NCBI GenBank assembly: GCA_050299695.1
Contig: JBNKWI010000001.1
Span: forward strand, 1-64,000
Direction: 5' to 3'
Length of the DNA: 64,000 nucleotides
Source: Ovoidimarina sp050299695
Lineage (GTDB): Bacteria > Pseudomonadota > Alphaproteobacteria > Rhodobacterales > Rhodobacteraceae
Below, one piece after another: positions 30,259 to 38,835 of the stretch. A program made the position numbers and the translations under genes. How positions within the stretch are numbered: the stretch's first letter is position 1; the number at the start of each line of letters is the position of its first letter. Below the pieces are notes generated by a model. The model saw only the letters and a list, made by a program, of their open reading frames with translations. It was not told the DNA's origin and made no database searches.

Positions 30259-33225
30259 ATGACCGAACAGATCCCCAACGACGTCTTCCACGCCTCTTCC
30301 TTCCTGCAGGGGCACAACGCGGAATATATCGAGCAGCTCTACGCCCGCTACGCCACCGACCCGAACGCGGTGGACGAGGCCTGGCAGAGCTTCTTCCGCC
30401 AGCTCGGCGACAGCGACGTCGACGCCAAGCGCGAGGCCGCCGGCCCCTCCTGGGCGCGCCGCGACTGGCCGCCGCAACCGGCCGACGACCTCACCCACGC
30501 GCTCGACGGAAACTGGGGCGATCTCGGCCCCGTTGCCCAAGCCAAAGCCAGCGACACGATCAAGGCCAAGGCCGCCGAGAAGGGCGTCACCGTCACCGAC
30601 GACCAGGTGCGCCAGGCGGTGCTCGACTCGATCCGCGCGCTGATGATCATCCGCGCCTACCGGATCCGCGGCCATCTCGTTGCCGATCTCGACCCCTTGG
30701 GCATGCGCGAGACGACGCCGCACCCGGAACTCGATCCGCGCAGCTACGGCTTTACCGAGACCGACATGGACCGGCCGATCTTCATCGACAAGGTGCTCGG
30801 CCTCGACTTCGCCTCGATGCGCGAGATCCTCGACATCGTGAAGCGCACCTATTGCGGCACCTTCGCGCTCCAGTACATGCACATCTCGAACCCCGAGGAG
30901 GCCGCCTGGCTGAAGGAGCGGATCGAGGGCTTCGGCAAGGAGATCGCCTTCACCCGCGAAGGCCGCCGCGCGATCCTGAACAAGCTGGTCGAGGCGGAAG
31001 GCTTCGAAAAGTTCCTCCATGTCAAGTACATGGGCACCAAGCGCTTCGGCCTCGACGGCGGCGAGGCGCTCGTGCCGGCGATGGAGCAGATCATCAAGCG
31101 CGGCGGTAATCTCGGCGCCCGCGACGTGGTGATCGGCATGCCGCACCGGGGCCGGCTCTCGGTGCTCGCCAACGTGATGTCGAAACCCTACCGCGCGATC
31201 TTCAACGAGTTCCAGGGCGGCAGCTTCAAGCCCGAGGATGTCGACGGCTCGGGCGACGTGAAATACCATCTCGGCGCCTCCTCCGACCGGGAGTTCGACG
31301 GCAACTCGGTGCACCTCTCGCTCACCGCGAACCCATCGCATCTCGAGGCGGTCAACCCGGTGGTCCTCGGCAAGGCCCGCGCCAAGCAGGACCAGAACAA
31401 CGACGACGAGCGGATCACCTGCATCCCGATCCTGCTGCACGGCGACGCGGCCTTCGCGGGCCAGGGCGTGGTGGCGGAGTGCTTCGGCCTCTCGGGCCTG
31501 CGCGGGCACCGCACCGGCGGCACGATCCATATCGTGGTGAACAACCAGATCGGCTTCACCACCGCGCCGCATTTCTCGCGCTCCTCGCCCTACCCGACCG
31601 ATATCGCGCTGATGGTCGAAGCGCCGATCTTCCACGTGAACGGCGACGACCCCGAGGCGGTCGTGCACGCCGCCAAGGTCGCCACCGAGTTTCGCCAGAA
31701 GTTCCGCAAGGACGTGGTGATCGACATGTTCTGCTACCGGCGGTTCGGCCATAACGAGGGCGACGAACCGATGTTCACCAACCCGATCATGTACAAGCGG
31801 ATCAAGAAGCATAAGACGACGCTTCAGATCTACACCGAGCGGCTGGTGAAGGACGGGCTGATCCCCGAGGGCGAGATCGAGGACATGAAGGCCGCCTTCC
31901 AAGCCCATCTCAACGAGGAGTTCGAGGCCGGCAAGAACTTCAAGCCGAACAAGGCCGACTGGCTCGACGGCCGCTGGAGCCATCTCGACCGGCAGGGCGA
32001 GAAATACCAACGCGGCAAGACGGCCATCAAGAAGGCCACCTTCGAGGAAATCGGCAAGGCGCTCACCCGCGCGCCCGAAGGTTTCGCGCTGCACAAGACG
32101 GTGGAACGCCTCCTCGACACCAAGGCCGAGATGTTCAAGTCCGGCAAGGGCTTCGACTGGGCCACGGCCGAGGCACTGGCCTTCGGCTCACTCCTGCTCG
32201 AAGGTTACCCGGTCCGGCTCGCCGGTCAGGATTCAACGCGCGGCACCTTCTCGCAGCGCCATTCCGGCCTCGTGAACCAGGACACCGAGGAGCGCTACTA
32301 TCCCCTGAACGGCATCCGCGAGGGCCAGGCCCGCTACGAGGTCATCGACTCGATGCTGTCGGAATACGCGGTTCTGGGCTTCGAATACGGCTACTCGCTC
32401 GCCGAGCCCAACGCGCTCACGCTCTGGGAAGCGCAGTTCGGCGATTTCGCCAACGGCGCCCAGATCATGTTCGACCAGTTCATCTCCTCGGGCGAACGCA
32501 AGTGGCTCCGGATGTCGGGCCTCGTCATGCTCCTGCCGCACGGCTTCGAGGGCCAGGGGCCGGAGCACTCCTCCGCCCGGCTGGAGCGGTTCCTGCAGAT
32601 GTGCGCCGAGGACAACTGGATCGTCGCGAACTGCACCACGCCCGCGAACTACTTCCACATCCTGCGCCGGCAGCTCCACCGCGACTACCGCAAGCCGCTC
32701 GTCATGATGACCCCGAAATCGCTGCTGCGCCACAAGCTCGCGATCTCGACGGCGAAGGAGTTCCAGTCCGGCTCGTCCTTCCACCGGATCCTCTGGGACG
32801 ACGCCCAGCACGGCAATTCCGACACCGAACTGGTGGCCGACGACAAGATCCGGCGCGTCGTGCTCTGCTCGGGCAAGGTCTACTACGACCTCCTCGAGGA
32901 ACGCGATGCCCGCGGCCTCACCGATGTCTACCTGATGCGCGTCGAGCAGTTCTACCCGTTCCCGGCCCTGTCGATGGTCAAGGAACTGGAACGCTTCAAG
33001 CAGGCCGAGATCGTCTGGTGCCAGGAAGAGCCCAAGAACCAGGGCGGCTGGACCTTCATGGAGCCCAATATCGAATGGGTGCTCTCGCGCATCGGCGCGA
33101 AGCACACGCGGCCCGTCTATGCCGGCCGCTCCGCCGCCGCCTCGCCCGCCACGGGCCTCGCCTCGGCCCACAAGGCACAGCAAGCCGCGCTCGTCGACGA
33201 AGCGCTGACAGTCGAAGGAAAATAG
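30259..33225 (+). CDS. sucA: 2-oxoglutarate dehydrogenase E1 component
   Basis: The thiamine-diphosphate decarboxylase subunit of the 2-oxoglutarate dehydrogenase complex. The 988-residue protein starts with the E2-binding-type N-terminus (NDVFHASSFLQGHNAEYIEQ). It has VIGMPHRGRLSVLANVMSKP, the ThDP motif region HGDAAFAGQGVVAECFGLS through HIVVNNQIGFTTAP, and SQRHSGLVNQDTEERYYPL in the second half. The length is typical for bacterial SucA (about 930-990). It is followed by sucB after 1 bp. Upstream are sucD and a small exported-protein gene. Confidence 0.98.
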   Translation: MTEQIPNDVFHASSFLQGHNAEYIEQLYARYATDPNAVDEAWQSFFRQLGDSDVDAKREAAGPSWARRDWPPQPADDLTHALDGNWGDLGPVAQAKASDTIKAKAAEKGVTVTDDQVRQAVLDSIRALMIIRAYRIRGHLVADLDPLGMRETTPHPELDPRSYGFTETDMDRPIFIDKVLGLDFASMREILDIVKRTYCGTFALQYMHISNPEEAAWLKERIEGFGKEIAFTREGRRAILNKLVEAEGFEKFLHVKYMGTKRFGLDGGEALVPAMEQIIKRGGNLGARDVVIGMPHRGRLSVLANVMSKPYRAIFNEFQGGSFKPEDVDGSGDVKYHLGASSDREFDGNSVHLSLTANPSHLEAVNPVVLGKARAKQDQNNDDERITCIPILLHGDAAFAGQGVVAECFGLSGLRGHRTGGTIHIVVNNQIGFTTAPHFSRSSPYPTDIALMVEAPIFHVNGDDPEAVVHAAKVATEFRQKFRKDVVIDMFCYRRFGHNEGDEPMFTNPIMYKRIKKHKTTLQIYTERLVKDGLIPEGEIEDMKAAFQAHLNEEFEAGKNFKPNKADWLDGRWSHLDRQGEKYQRGKTAIKKATFEEIGKALTRAPEGFALHKTVERLLDTKAEMFKSGKGFDWATAEALAFGSLLLEGYPVRLAGQDSTRGTFSQRHSGLVNQDTEERYYPLNGIREGQARYEVIDSMLSEYAVLGFEYGYSLAEPNALTLWEAQFGDFANGAQIMFDQFISSGERKWLRMSGLVMLLPHGFEGQGPEHSSARLERFLQMCAEDNWIVANCTTPANYFHILRRQLHRDYRKPLVMMTPKSLLRHKLAISTAKEFQSGSSFHRILWDDAQHGNSDTELVADDKIRRVVLCSGKVYYDLLEERDARGLTDVYLMRVEQFYPFPALSMVKELERFKQAEIVWCQEEPKNQGGWTFMEPNIEWVLSRIGAKHTRPVYAGRSAAASPATGLASAHKAQQAALVDEALTVEGK

Positions 33226-33226
33226 A

Positions 33227-34753
33227 ATGAGCACCGAAGTCCGCGTTCCCACGCTCGGCGAAAGCGTCACCGAGGCGACCGTCGCCACCTGGTTCAAGAA
33301 GCCGGGCGACGCCGTCGCCGTCGACGAGATGCTCTGCGAGTTGGAGACCGACAAGGTCACCGTCGAGGTGCCCTCTCCCGCCGCCGGCACGCTCGCCGAG
33401 ATCGTCGCCGCCGAAGGTGCGACCGTGGGTGTCGACGCGCTCCTCGCCGTCGTCGCCGACGGCGCCGCGAAACCCGCCGCCCCGGCCAAACCCGAGGCCG
33501 ACGCCGCGCCGAAACCCAACGGCGGCGCCGGCGCCAGCGTCGACGTGATGGTGCCCACCCTCGGCGAAAGCGTCGCCGAGGCCACCGTGGCGACCTGGTT
33601 CAAGAAGGTCGGCGACACTGTCGCCGCCGACGAGATGCTCTGCGAGCTCGAAACCGACAAGGTCTCGGTCGAGGTCCCTGCCCCCGCCGCCGGCACCTTG
33701 ACCCAGATCCTCAAGGGCGAGGGCGACACCGTCGAGGCCGGCGGCAAGCTCGCCATCCTCGGCACAGGCGCGGGCGCCGCTGCCCCGGCAGCGGCCGAGG
33801 GCACGCGGGCGGGCGCGGCCGGCACAGCCGCCGGGGCCGCCAGCGGGCAGAAAGACATCGAGAACGCCCCCTCCGCCACCAAGATGATGGCCGAGAAGGG
33901 CCTCTCGCCCGACCAGGTGACCGGCACCGGCAAGGACGGCCGCATCATGAAGGAAGACGTCCAGAAGGCCGTCGCCGCCGGCACCGCCGCCGCCAAGGCG
34001 CCGCCCCCCGAACCCGCCCAGGTCCCCCGCGCCCCCGTCGCCGCCGAGGACGCCGCCCGCGAGGAGCGGGTCAAGATGACCCGCCTCCGCCAGACCATCG
34101 CGCGCCGCCTCAAGGACGCCCAGAACACCGCCGCCATGCTCACGACCTATAACGAGGTCGACATGTCCGCGGTGATGGCGCTCCGCAACGAGTACAAGGA
34201 CCTCTTCGAGAAGAAGCACGGCACCCGCCTCGGCTTCATGTCCTTCTTCACAAAGGCCTGCTGCCACGCGCTCTTCGAGGTGCCCGAGGTCAATGCCGAG
34301 ATCGACGGCACCGACATCGTCTACAAGAAGTTCGTCCACATGGGCATCGCCACCGGCACCCCCACCGGCCTCGTCGTCCCTGTGATCCGCGACGCCGATA
34401 CGATGTCCTTCGCCGCCATCGAGAAGGCCATCGCCGAAAAGGGCAAGCGCGCCCGCGACGGCAAGCTGTCGATGGCCGAGATGCAGGGCGGCACCTTCAC
34501 CATCTCGAACGGCGGCGTCTACGGCTCGCTCATGTCCTCGCCGATCCTGAACCCGCCGCAATCGGGCATCCTCGGCATGCACAAGATCCAGGAACGACCC
34601 ATGGTGATCGCCGGCAAGATCGAGATCCGCCCGATGATGTACCTCGCGCTCAGCTACGACCACCGCATCGTCGACGGCAAGGGCGCGGTGACCTTCCTCG
34701 TCCGGGTGAAGGAGGCGTTGGAGGATCCGAGACGGCTGCTGATGGATTTGTGA
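33227..34753 (+). CDS. sucB: 2-oxoglutarate dehydrogenase E2 (dihydrolipoyl succinyltransferase), two lipoyl domains
   Basis: The E2 core transfers succinyl groups to CoA. The 508-residue protein has two N-terminal lipoyl domains, residues ~3-77 and ~105-180, each with a lipoylated Lys in CELETDKV(T/S)VEVP. A proline/alanine linker, an E3-binding domain (SATKMMAEKGLSPDQVTGTG) and a C-terminal catalytic domain follow, with the His/Asp motif in YDHRIVDGKGAVTFL. Classical E2o has one lipoyl domain, so the duplication explains the longer size; the two copies are very similar, suggesting recent or maintained duplication. Its ATG is 1 bp after the sucA stop. Confidence 0.97.
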   Translation: MSTEVRVPTLGESVTEATVATWFKKPGDAVAVDEMLCELETDKVTVEVPSPAAGTLAEIVAAEGATVGVDALLAVVADGAAKPAAPAKPEADAAPKPNGGAGASVDVMVPTLGESVAEATVATWFKKVGDTVAADEMLCELETDKVSVEVPAPAAGTLTQILKGEGDTVEAGGKLAILGTGAGAAAPAAAEGTRAGAAGTAAGAASGQKDIENAPSATKMMAEKGLSPDQVTGTGKDGRIMKEDVQKAVAAGTAAAKAPPPEPAQVPRAPVAAEDAAREERVKMTRLRQTIARRLKDAQNTAAMLTTYNEVDMSAVMALRNEYKDLFEKKHGTRLGFMSFFTKACCHALFEVPEVNAEIDGTDIVYKKFVHMGIATGTPTGLVVPVIRDADTMSFAAIEKAIAEKGKRARDGKLSMAEMQGGTFTISNGGVYGSLMSSPILNPPQSGILGMHKIQERPMVIAGKIEIRPMMYLALSYDHRIVDGKGAVTFLVRVKEALEDPRRLLMDL

Positions 34754-34771
34754 GCTGGGTATCGCGTCCCG

Positions 34772-34966
34772 TCAGTCGTCATCGCCATGCAAGAGATCGT
34801 CGATTTCTTGCGCAGACATACGCCGGAGCCGCTTTTGGAATTCGGGGGCGTAGCGGCGATCGTTCGGTTCGACGCCCTTTTGCGCCCGCCTGCCTGCATC
34901 TTTGACATGCTGGGCAAGCAAGGCGGCCTTTCGTTCCTTGACCGACGGTTTGGGGACTTTTGGCAA
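34772..34966 (-). CDS. Small basic hypothetical protein
   Basis: The 64-residue product (MPKVPKPSVKERKAALLAQH, VKDAGRRAQKGVEPND...) is highly charged and helical with the ending LRRMSAQEIDDLLHGDDD. The start is TTG with GGAAGG upstream. It converges with sucB, 18 bp from its stop. The even composition, the spaced charged helix and acidic tail, and the Shine-Dalgarno sequence support coding. No family is recognised; RNA or nucleic-acid interaction is conceivable from the basic N-terminal half. Confidence 0.5.
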   Translation of the reverse strand: MPKVPKPSVKERKAALLAQHVKDAGRRAQKGVEPNDRRYAPEFQKRLRRMSAQEIDDLLHGDDD

Positions 34967-35400
34967 AAAGTTGAGACCTTCCCGTTCTTCGGATCAAGAT
35001 AGGAAACATTGTGACGCCATTCCAGGATTTCGCAAGCAGGGCGAGCGCCTGCCCGTGGGATGGCGCTGCAACGATTGAGGGGCGCGCTTTATGGTGCCAC
35101 CCCGCAGTACCTACGTTCGGCGCGCAAACGTTACCAAAGCGCCAGCCCGCCGGGACGGGCAGGCGCTCGCCCGGCGGCCCTTCGGGCCTTGATTCCGGGC
35201 GGGGCATCGAACGACCGTAGCAAACCCGCCCATTTGCCCGCCACCCGCGCCTCCGGCGTCCTCCTCCGCAACCCGGGCCACCGGAGCGGCCCTCGCGACA
35301 CCGTCCGGTGGCTGAGCCGCAAAGGCCGTCCCGCGCCCCCTTTCCCTTTCCGCACGCCCGGGCCATTGTCGAACCGACCCGGCAGAAGGAGGGGCCCGAC
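34967..35400. other. 434-bp intergenic region before the MAPEG genes
   Basis: Overlapping open frames on both strands here lack conserved-looking protein sequence and differ in every frame. A small hairpin GGCCC-ttc-GGGCC (35176-35188) is the only structure seen. The last 20 bp hold the AAGGAGGGG Shine-Dalgarno sequence for the TTG start at 35401. The region may contain decayed DNA. Confidence 0.4.
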
Positions 35401-35790
35401 TTGCTCACCGACGAACTCTCGATCCTCCTCCTCTACGGCCTGATCGTGGCCGTGGTGCTCGGGCTCAAGACCACCGGCATGATGGCGCAGTTCGACATGG
35501 GCTACCTCATGTCCGCCCGCGACGAACCGCGGGAGCTGCCGAAGATGATCGCAAGGCTCGACCGGGCGCTCTGGAACTCGGTCACCGCGCTCGCGCTGGT
35601 CACGCCGCCGATCCTCGCCATCACGCTCCGCGACCAGTCCACATCGGGGAGCCTCGTCGCGGCGCAGGTCTTCGTGCTCTGCCGGCTGGCCTATTTCCCG
35701 GCCTATCTCTTCGGCATCACCGGGATCAGGACCGCGCTCTGGCTCGCCGCCTACCTCGCCACCTTCGCCCTCTATTTCCTGGCCCTCTGA
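35401..35790 (+). CDS. MAPEG-family membrane protein
   Basis: The 129-residue protein has four hydrophobic helices and the MAPEG pattern: a first helix, then a cytoplasmic loop with R-A-x-D-E-P-R-E-L and LDRALWNSVTALALVTPPIL, and the RLAYFPAYLFGITGIRTALW segment that forms the glutathione/lipid-binding face in the family. I chose TTG 35401, with AAGGAGGGG 6-7 bp upstream; this gives the right length. It overlaps the next MAPEG gene (ATGA). Paired MAPEG genes between sucB and lpd are a familiar Rhodobacteraceae arrangement; substrate unknown. Confidence 0.82.
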   Translation: MLTDELSILLLYGLIVAVVLGLKTTGMMAQFDMGYLMSARDEPRELPKMIARLDRALWNSVTALALVTPPILAITLRDQSTSGSLVAAQVFVLCRLAYFPAYLFGITGIRTALWLAAYLATFALYFLAL

Positions 35791-36200
35791 TGACACCCGA
35801 ACTCACTGCCCTCGCCCTCGCCGGGCTCCTGCAGGCCGCGCAATTCGCCGCCCTGTCCGTGCTCGCCAATCTCGAGCTCGGCCCCAAGAAAACCGCCAGC
35901 CCGCGCGACCGCCAGCAGCTGGGCGGCGCGCTGGAAGATCTGCTCTCGGTCAGGACGGCGCGGCTCCTCCGGGCGCTCAACAACCATTTCGAGGGTCTGA
36001 TCCTCTTCACCCTCGCGGTCACCGTGGTGACGCTCTCGGGCCAGGCCTCGGGGTTCACCGCCACCTGCGGCTGGGCCTATCTCGGCGCCCGCGTGCTCTA
36101 CGTCCCGGCCTATTATTTCGGCCTTTCGCCCTGGCGCTCGGCGATCTGGTTCGTGGGGTTCCTGGCGACGCTGGCCATGATCGTCACGGCTCTGCTATGA
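35790..36200 (+). CDS. MAPEG-family membrane protein (second copy)
   Basis: The 136-residue protein has four membrane helices with the conserved RLLRALNNHFEGLILFTLAV (N-x2-E motif) and ARVLYVPAYYFGLSPWRSAI (R-x2-Y-x-P-A-Y). It is related to the gene just upstream and overlaps it by 4 bp (ATGA), so the two are translationally coupled and may form a heteromer. Family members act as glutathione transferases/peroxidases or related lipid enzymes; specific activity is unknown. The 84 bp to lpd carry the triple 11-bp repeat. Confidence 0.85.
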   Translation: MTPELTALALAGLLQAAQFAALSVLANLELGPKKTASPRDRQQLGGALEDLLSVRTARLLRALNNHFEGLILFTLAVTVVTLSGQASGFTATCGWAYLGARVLYVPAYYFGLSPWRSAIWFVGFLATLAMIVTALL

Positions 36201-36221
36201 GGGCCACGGTGCGCGGCCGGT

Positions 36222-36254
36222 GTACAGGTTGTGTACGGGCTGTGTACAGGTTGT
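36222..36254. repeat. Three tandem 11-bp repeats (GTACAGGTTGT, GTACGGGCTGT, GTACAGGTTGT) upstream of lpd
   Basis: These are contiguous units on the plus strand, ending 30 bp before the lpd start. The consensus matches the minus-strand repeat at 11101-11133. Both arrays have exactly three units and lie on the strand of the downstream gene. It is probably a regulator-binding array or a dispersed repeat family. Confidence 0.85.
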
Positions 36255-36284
36255 GACCGGCCAGAATCCGGAAAGGAGACCCCT

Positions 36285-37673
36285 TTGGCAAGCTATGACG
36301 TGATCGTAATCGGCGGCGGCCCGGGCGGCTATGTCTGCGCCATCCGCTGCGCGCAACTGGGTCTCAAGACCGCCTGTGTCGAGGGCCGCGAGACGCTCGG
36401 CGGCACCTGCCTCAACGTGGGCTGCATCCCCTCCAAGGCGCTCCTCCACGCGAGCCATCAGCTCCACGAGGCCGAGCATAATTTCGCCGCCATGGGCCTC
36501 GTGGGCTCGGCGCCGAAAGTCGATTGGAAACGGATGCTTGCCTACAAGGACGAGGTGATCGGCCAGAACACCAAGGGCGTCGAATTCCTGTTCAAGAAGA
36601 ACAAGATCGACTGGCTGAAGGGCTGGGGCTCGGTGCCGGCGGCCGGCAAGGTCAAGGTCGGCGACGAGCTGCACGAGGCGAAGAACATCGTCATCGCCAC
36701 GGGCTCCGAATCCGCTTCGCTGCCCGGGGTGACGGTCGACGAGAAGGTCGTGGTGACCTCCACGGGCGCGCTCGAATTGCCCAGGATTCCCAAGAAGTTG
36801 GTGGTGATCGGCGCCGGCGTCATCGGCCTCGAGATGGGCTCCGTCTATGCCCGCCTCGGCGCCGAGGTGACGGTGGTCGAGTATCTCGACTTCATCACCC
36901 CCGGCATGGATGGCGAGATCCAGAAGACATTGCAGCGATCCCTGAAGAAACAGGGGCTCGAGTTCATCCTCGGCGCCGCTGTGCAGGGCGTCGAGGCGAC
37001 CAAGACCAAGGCCAAGATCGCCTACAAGCTCCGCAAGGACGACAGCGACCATACGCTCGAGGCCGACGCCGTCCTCGTCGCCACCGGCCGCCGCGCCTAT
37101 ACCGACGGGCTCGGCCTCGCGGAAATCGGCGTCGAGACGACCGAGCGCGGCGTCATCAAGACCGGCGCGCATTGGGAGACCTCGGTGCCGGGCATCTACG
37201 CCATCGGCGACTGCGTCTCCGGCCCGATGCTCGCCCACAAGGCCGAGGACGAGGGCATGGCCGTTGCCGAGACCATCGCCGGCCAGAAGGGCCACGTGAA
37301 TTACGGCGTGATCCCCGGCGTCATCTACACCTGGCCCGAGGTCGCCTCGGTCGGCCAGACCGAGGAACAGCTCAAGGAGGCCGGCCGCAAGTACAAGGCC
37401 GGCAAGTTCAGCTTCATGGGCAATGGCCGGGCGAAGGCGAATTTCGCGGGCGAGGGCTTCGTCAAGCTCCTCGCCGATGCCGAGACCGACCGGATCCTCG
37501 GCGCGCACATGATCGGCCCGATGGTGGGCGACCTGATCCACGAGATCTGCGTCGCGATGGAGTTCGGCGCGGCGGCGGAGGACGTGGCCCGCACCTGCCA
37601 TGCGCATCCGACCTATTCGGAAGCGGTGCGCGAGGCGGCGCTCGCCTGCGGCGACGGGCCGATCCACTCCTGA
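36285..37673 (+). CDS. lpd: Dihydrolipoyl dehydrogenase (E3)
   Basis: E3 reoxidises dihydrolipoyl groups of SucB (and possibly other 2-oxo-acid complexes), reducing NAD. The 462-residue protein has the FAD motif VIVIGGGPGGYVCAIRCAQL, the redox disulfide in GGTCLNVGCIPSKALLHAS, the NAD motif VVIGAGVIGLEMGSVYARLG and the C-terminal His-Glu pair (CHAHPTYSEA). I chose TTG 36285 with GGAAAGGAG upstream, giving the standard MASYDVIVIGG start. It closes the suc-odh block. The three 11-bp repeats lie immediately upstream, so it may have its own regulated promoter. Confidence 0.95.
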   Translation: MASYDVIVIGGGPGGYVCAIRCAQLGLKTACVEGRETLGGTCLNVGCIPSKALLHASHQLHEAEHNFAAMGLVGSAPKVDWKRMLAYKDEVIGQNTKGVEFLFKKNKIDWLKGWGSVPAAGKVKVGDELHEAKNIVIATGSESASLPGVTVDEKVVVTSTGALELPRIPKKLVVIGAGVIGLEMGSVYARLGAEVTVVEYLDFITPGMDGEIQKTLQRSLKKQGLEFILGAAVQGVEATKTKAKIAYKLRKDDSDHTLEADAVLVATGRRAYTDGLGLAEIGVETTERGVIKTGAHWETSVPGIYAIGDCVSGPMLAHKAEDEGMAVAETIAGQKGHVNYGVIPGVIYTWPEVASVGQTEEQLKEAGRKYKAGKFSFMGNGRAKANFAGEGFVKLLADAETDRILGAHMIGPMVGDLIHEICVAMEFGAAAEDVARTCHAHPTYSEAVREAALACGDGPIHS

Positions 37674-37684
37674 CCTGAAAAGGT

Positions 37685-37712
37685 GACGGCGGCACCCTCC
37701 GGTACCGCCGTC
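37685..37712. terminator. Hairpin between convergent lpd and ccoP
   Basis: GACGGCGGCACC-ctcc-GGTACCGCCGTC forms a 12-bp stem with one mismatch. It lies 12 bp after lpd and 50 bp beyond ccoP, so it may serve both transcripts. Confidence 0.65.
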
Positions 37713-37762
37713 GTCGAGCCACGTGAAACGCGCGAACAGGATCGACGGGCTCGAATCCCTCG

Positions 37763-38641
37763 CTACTGACCGCCGCCGAGCCCGTGGACATAGGCCGCGA
37801 CCGCGTTGATCTGTGCCTGGTCTAGGCCCTGACCGTGCCGGTATTCCTCCGACCAGGCCGGCATCACGCCGAACCGCGCGTAGGTGATCGTCTCGGTCAG
37901 CGTAGCTTCGTCACCGCCATAGAGCCAGATCGTGTCCGTCAGGTTCGGCGCGCCGACGCCCTGGTCCCCCTTGCCCTCGTCGCCATGGCAGGCCGCGCAA
38001 TTGTCGAGGAACAGCTGGGCACCGGCAGCTTCCGGCGCCTTGTCGTACTCCTGGCCCGAAATCGCGCGAACATGGGCCACCAGCGCCTTGATCTCGTCGC
38101 CTTCCAGAAGCTCGCCGAAGGCTGGCATCTCCGAATAGCGCGCATCGGGCGACTGCTCGTTGCGGATCCCGTTGGTCACCGTGTAGGCGATGTCGTCGAT
38201 GGTGCCGCCCCAGAGCCAGTCGTCGTCCAGGAGGTTCGGATAGCCCGAGGCCTGCACTCCGGCCGCCCCCGCCCCGTGGCACTGCCCGCATTTCGAACGG
38301 AACACGGCCGCGCCCGCATTCCGGGCAAAGCCCTGCAGCTCGGCATCGTCGGCAAGCGACGCGAGCTCCACATTGGCCAGCCGCTCGTTGATCGCGGCAT
38401 TCCGCTCGTTCACCGTGGCGATGTCGGCGGCCACGTCGGCCCGCGTCGAGAACCCGAGCAGACCCGGCGTCGCCCCGCTGATCAGCGGCCAGGCCGGGTA
38501 GGCGATCGTGTAGATCAGCCCCCAGACGATCGTCAGATAGAAGGTCCACAGCCACCATTTCGGCAGCGGATTGTTGTATTCCTCGATCCCGTCCCAGCTG
38601 TGGCCGGTGGTTTCGACGTCCTTGTTCTTGTCCGTGCTCAT
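37763..38641 (-). CDS. ccoP: Cytochrome cbb3 oxidase subunit III (di-haem)
   Basis: This is the electron-input subunit of the high-affinity cbb3 terminal oxidase. The 292-residue protein has an N-terminal cytoplasmic part (HSWDGIEEYNNPLPKWWLW), one membrane helix and two periplasmic cytochrome c domains with CGQCH and CAACH haem motifs. The ATG overlaps the ccoQ stop (ATGA). It is the last gene of ccoNOQP. No ccoGHIS assembly genes follow, since lpd lies convergently downstream. Regulation from the ccoN side by FNR is indicated by the boxes at 41258-41303. Confidence 0.97.
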   Translation of the reverse strand: MSTDKNKDVETTGHSWDGIEEYNNPLPKWWLWTFYLTIVWGLIYTIAYPAWPLISGATPGLLGFSTRADVAADIATVNERNAAINERLANVELASLADDAELQGFARNAGAAVFRSKCGQCHGAGAAGVQASGYPNLLDDDWLWGGTIDDIAYTVTNGIRNEQSPDARYSEMPAFGELLEGDEIKALVAHVRAISGQEYDKAPEAAGAQLFLDNCAACHGDEGKGDQGVGAPNLTDTIWLYGGDEATLTETITYARFGVMPAWSEEYRHGQGLDQAQINAVAAYVHGLGGGQ

Positions 38642-38826
38642 GTGCGGTCCTCCGCCCGGTTCGAGGCCGGACGATCGTCATTGCGAAACGGCAGCGCGGC
38701 CGAGTCGCTGTGGATATCGTTGCTGCCGGGCCGGAAGGCCCAGACGACCGAAGCGATGAAGAAGAGAAACAGCGCGATCAGCACCCAGCTGTCCGCCAGT
38801 TCCCGCAGGATCGAATAGTGGTCCAT
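38638..38826 (-). CDS. ccoQ: Cytochrome cbb3 oxidase subunit CcoQ
   Basis: A 62-residue single-helix protein (SWVLIALFLFFIASVVWAFR) with a polar tail. It matches the small CcoQ/FixQ subunit that stabilises CcoP in the cbb3 complex and, in Rhodobacter, influences oxygen signalling. It lies between ccoO (10 bp upstream) and ccoP (4-bp overlap). Identification is from position, size and the single membrane span, since CcoQ sequences are poorly conserved. Confidence 0.92.
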   Translation of the reverse strand: MDHYSILRELADSWVLIALFLFFIASVVWAFRPGSNDIHSDSAALPFRNDDRPASNRAEDRT

Positions 38827-38835
38827 TGTCCCCTC

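Noticed and set aside
30193..32094. 633-residue minus-strand frame
   Set aside because: It is antisense to sucA, low in hydrophobic structure and typical of high-GC shadow frames.
32233..34663. Two large minus-strand frames with Ala/Gly/Val-rich repeats
   Set aside because: They are mirrors of the lipoyl-domain repeats and linker in sucB and of the end of sucA.
34970..35400. Possible mobile-element remnant
   Set aside because: No terminal inverted repeats, target duplication or transposase fragment could be found.
35060..35443. Overlapping frames in the gap before the MAPEG genes
   Set aside because: They disagree between frames, are Arg/Pro-rich and have no Shine-Dalgarno sequence. The TTG at 35401 is the supported start.
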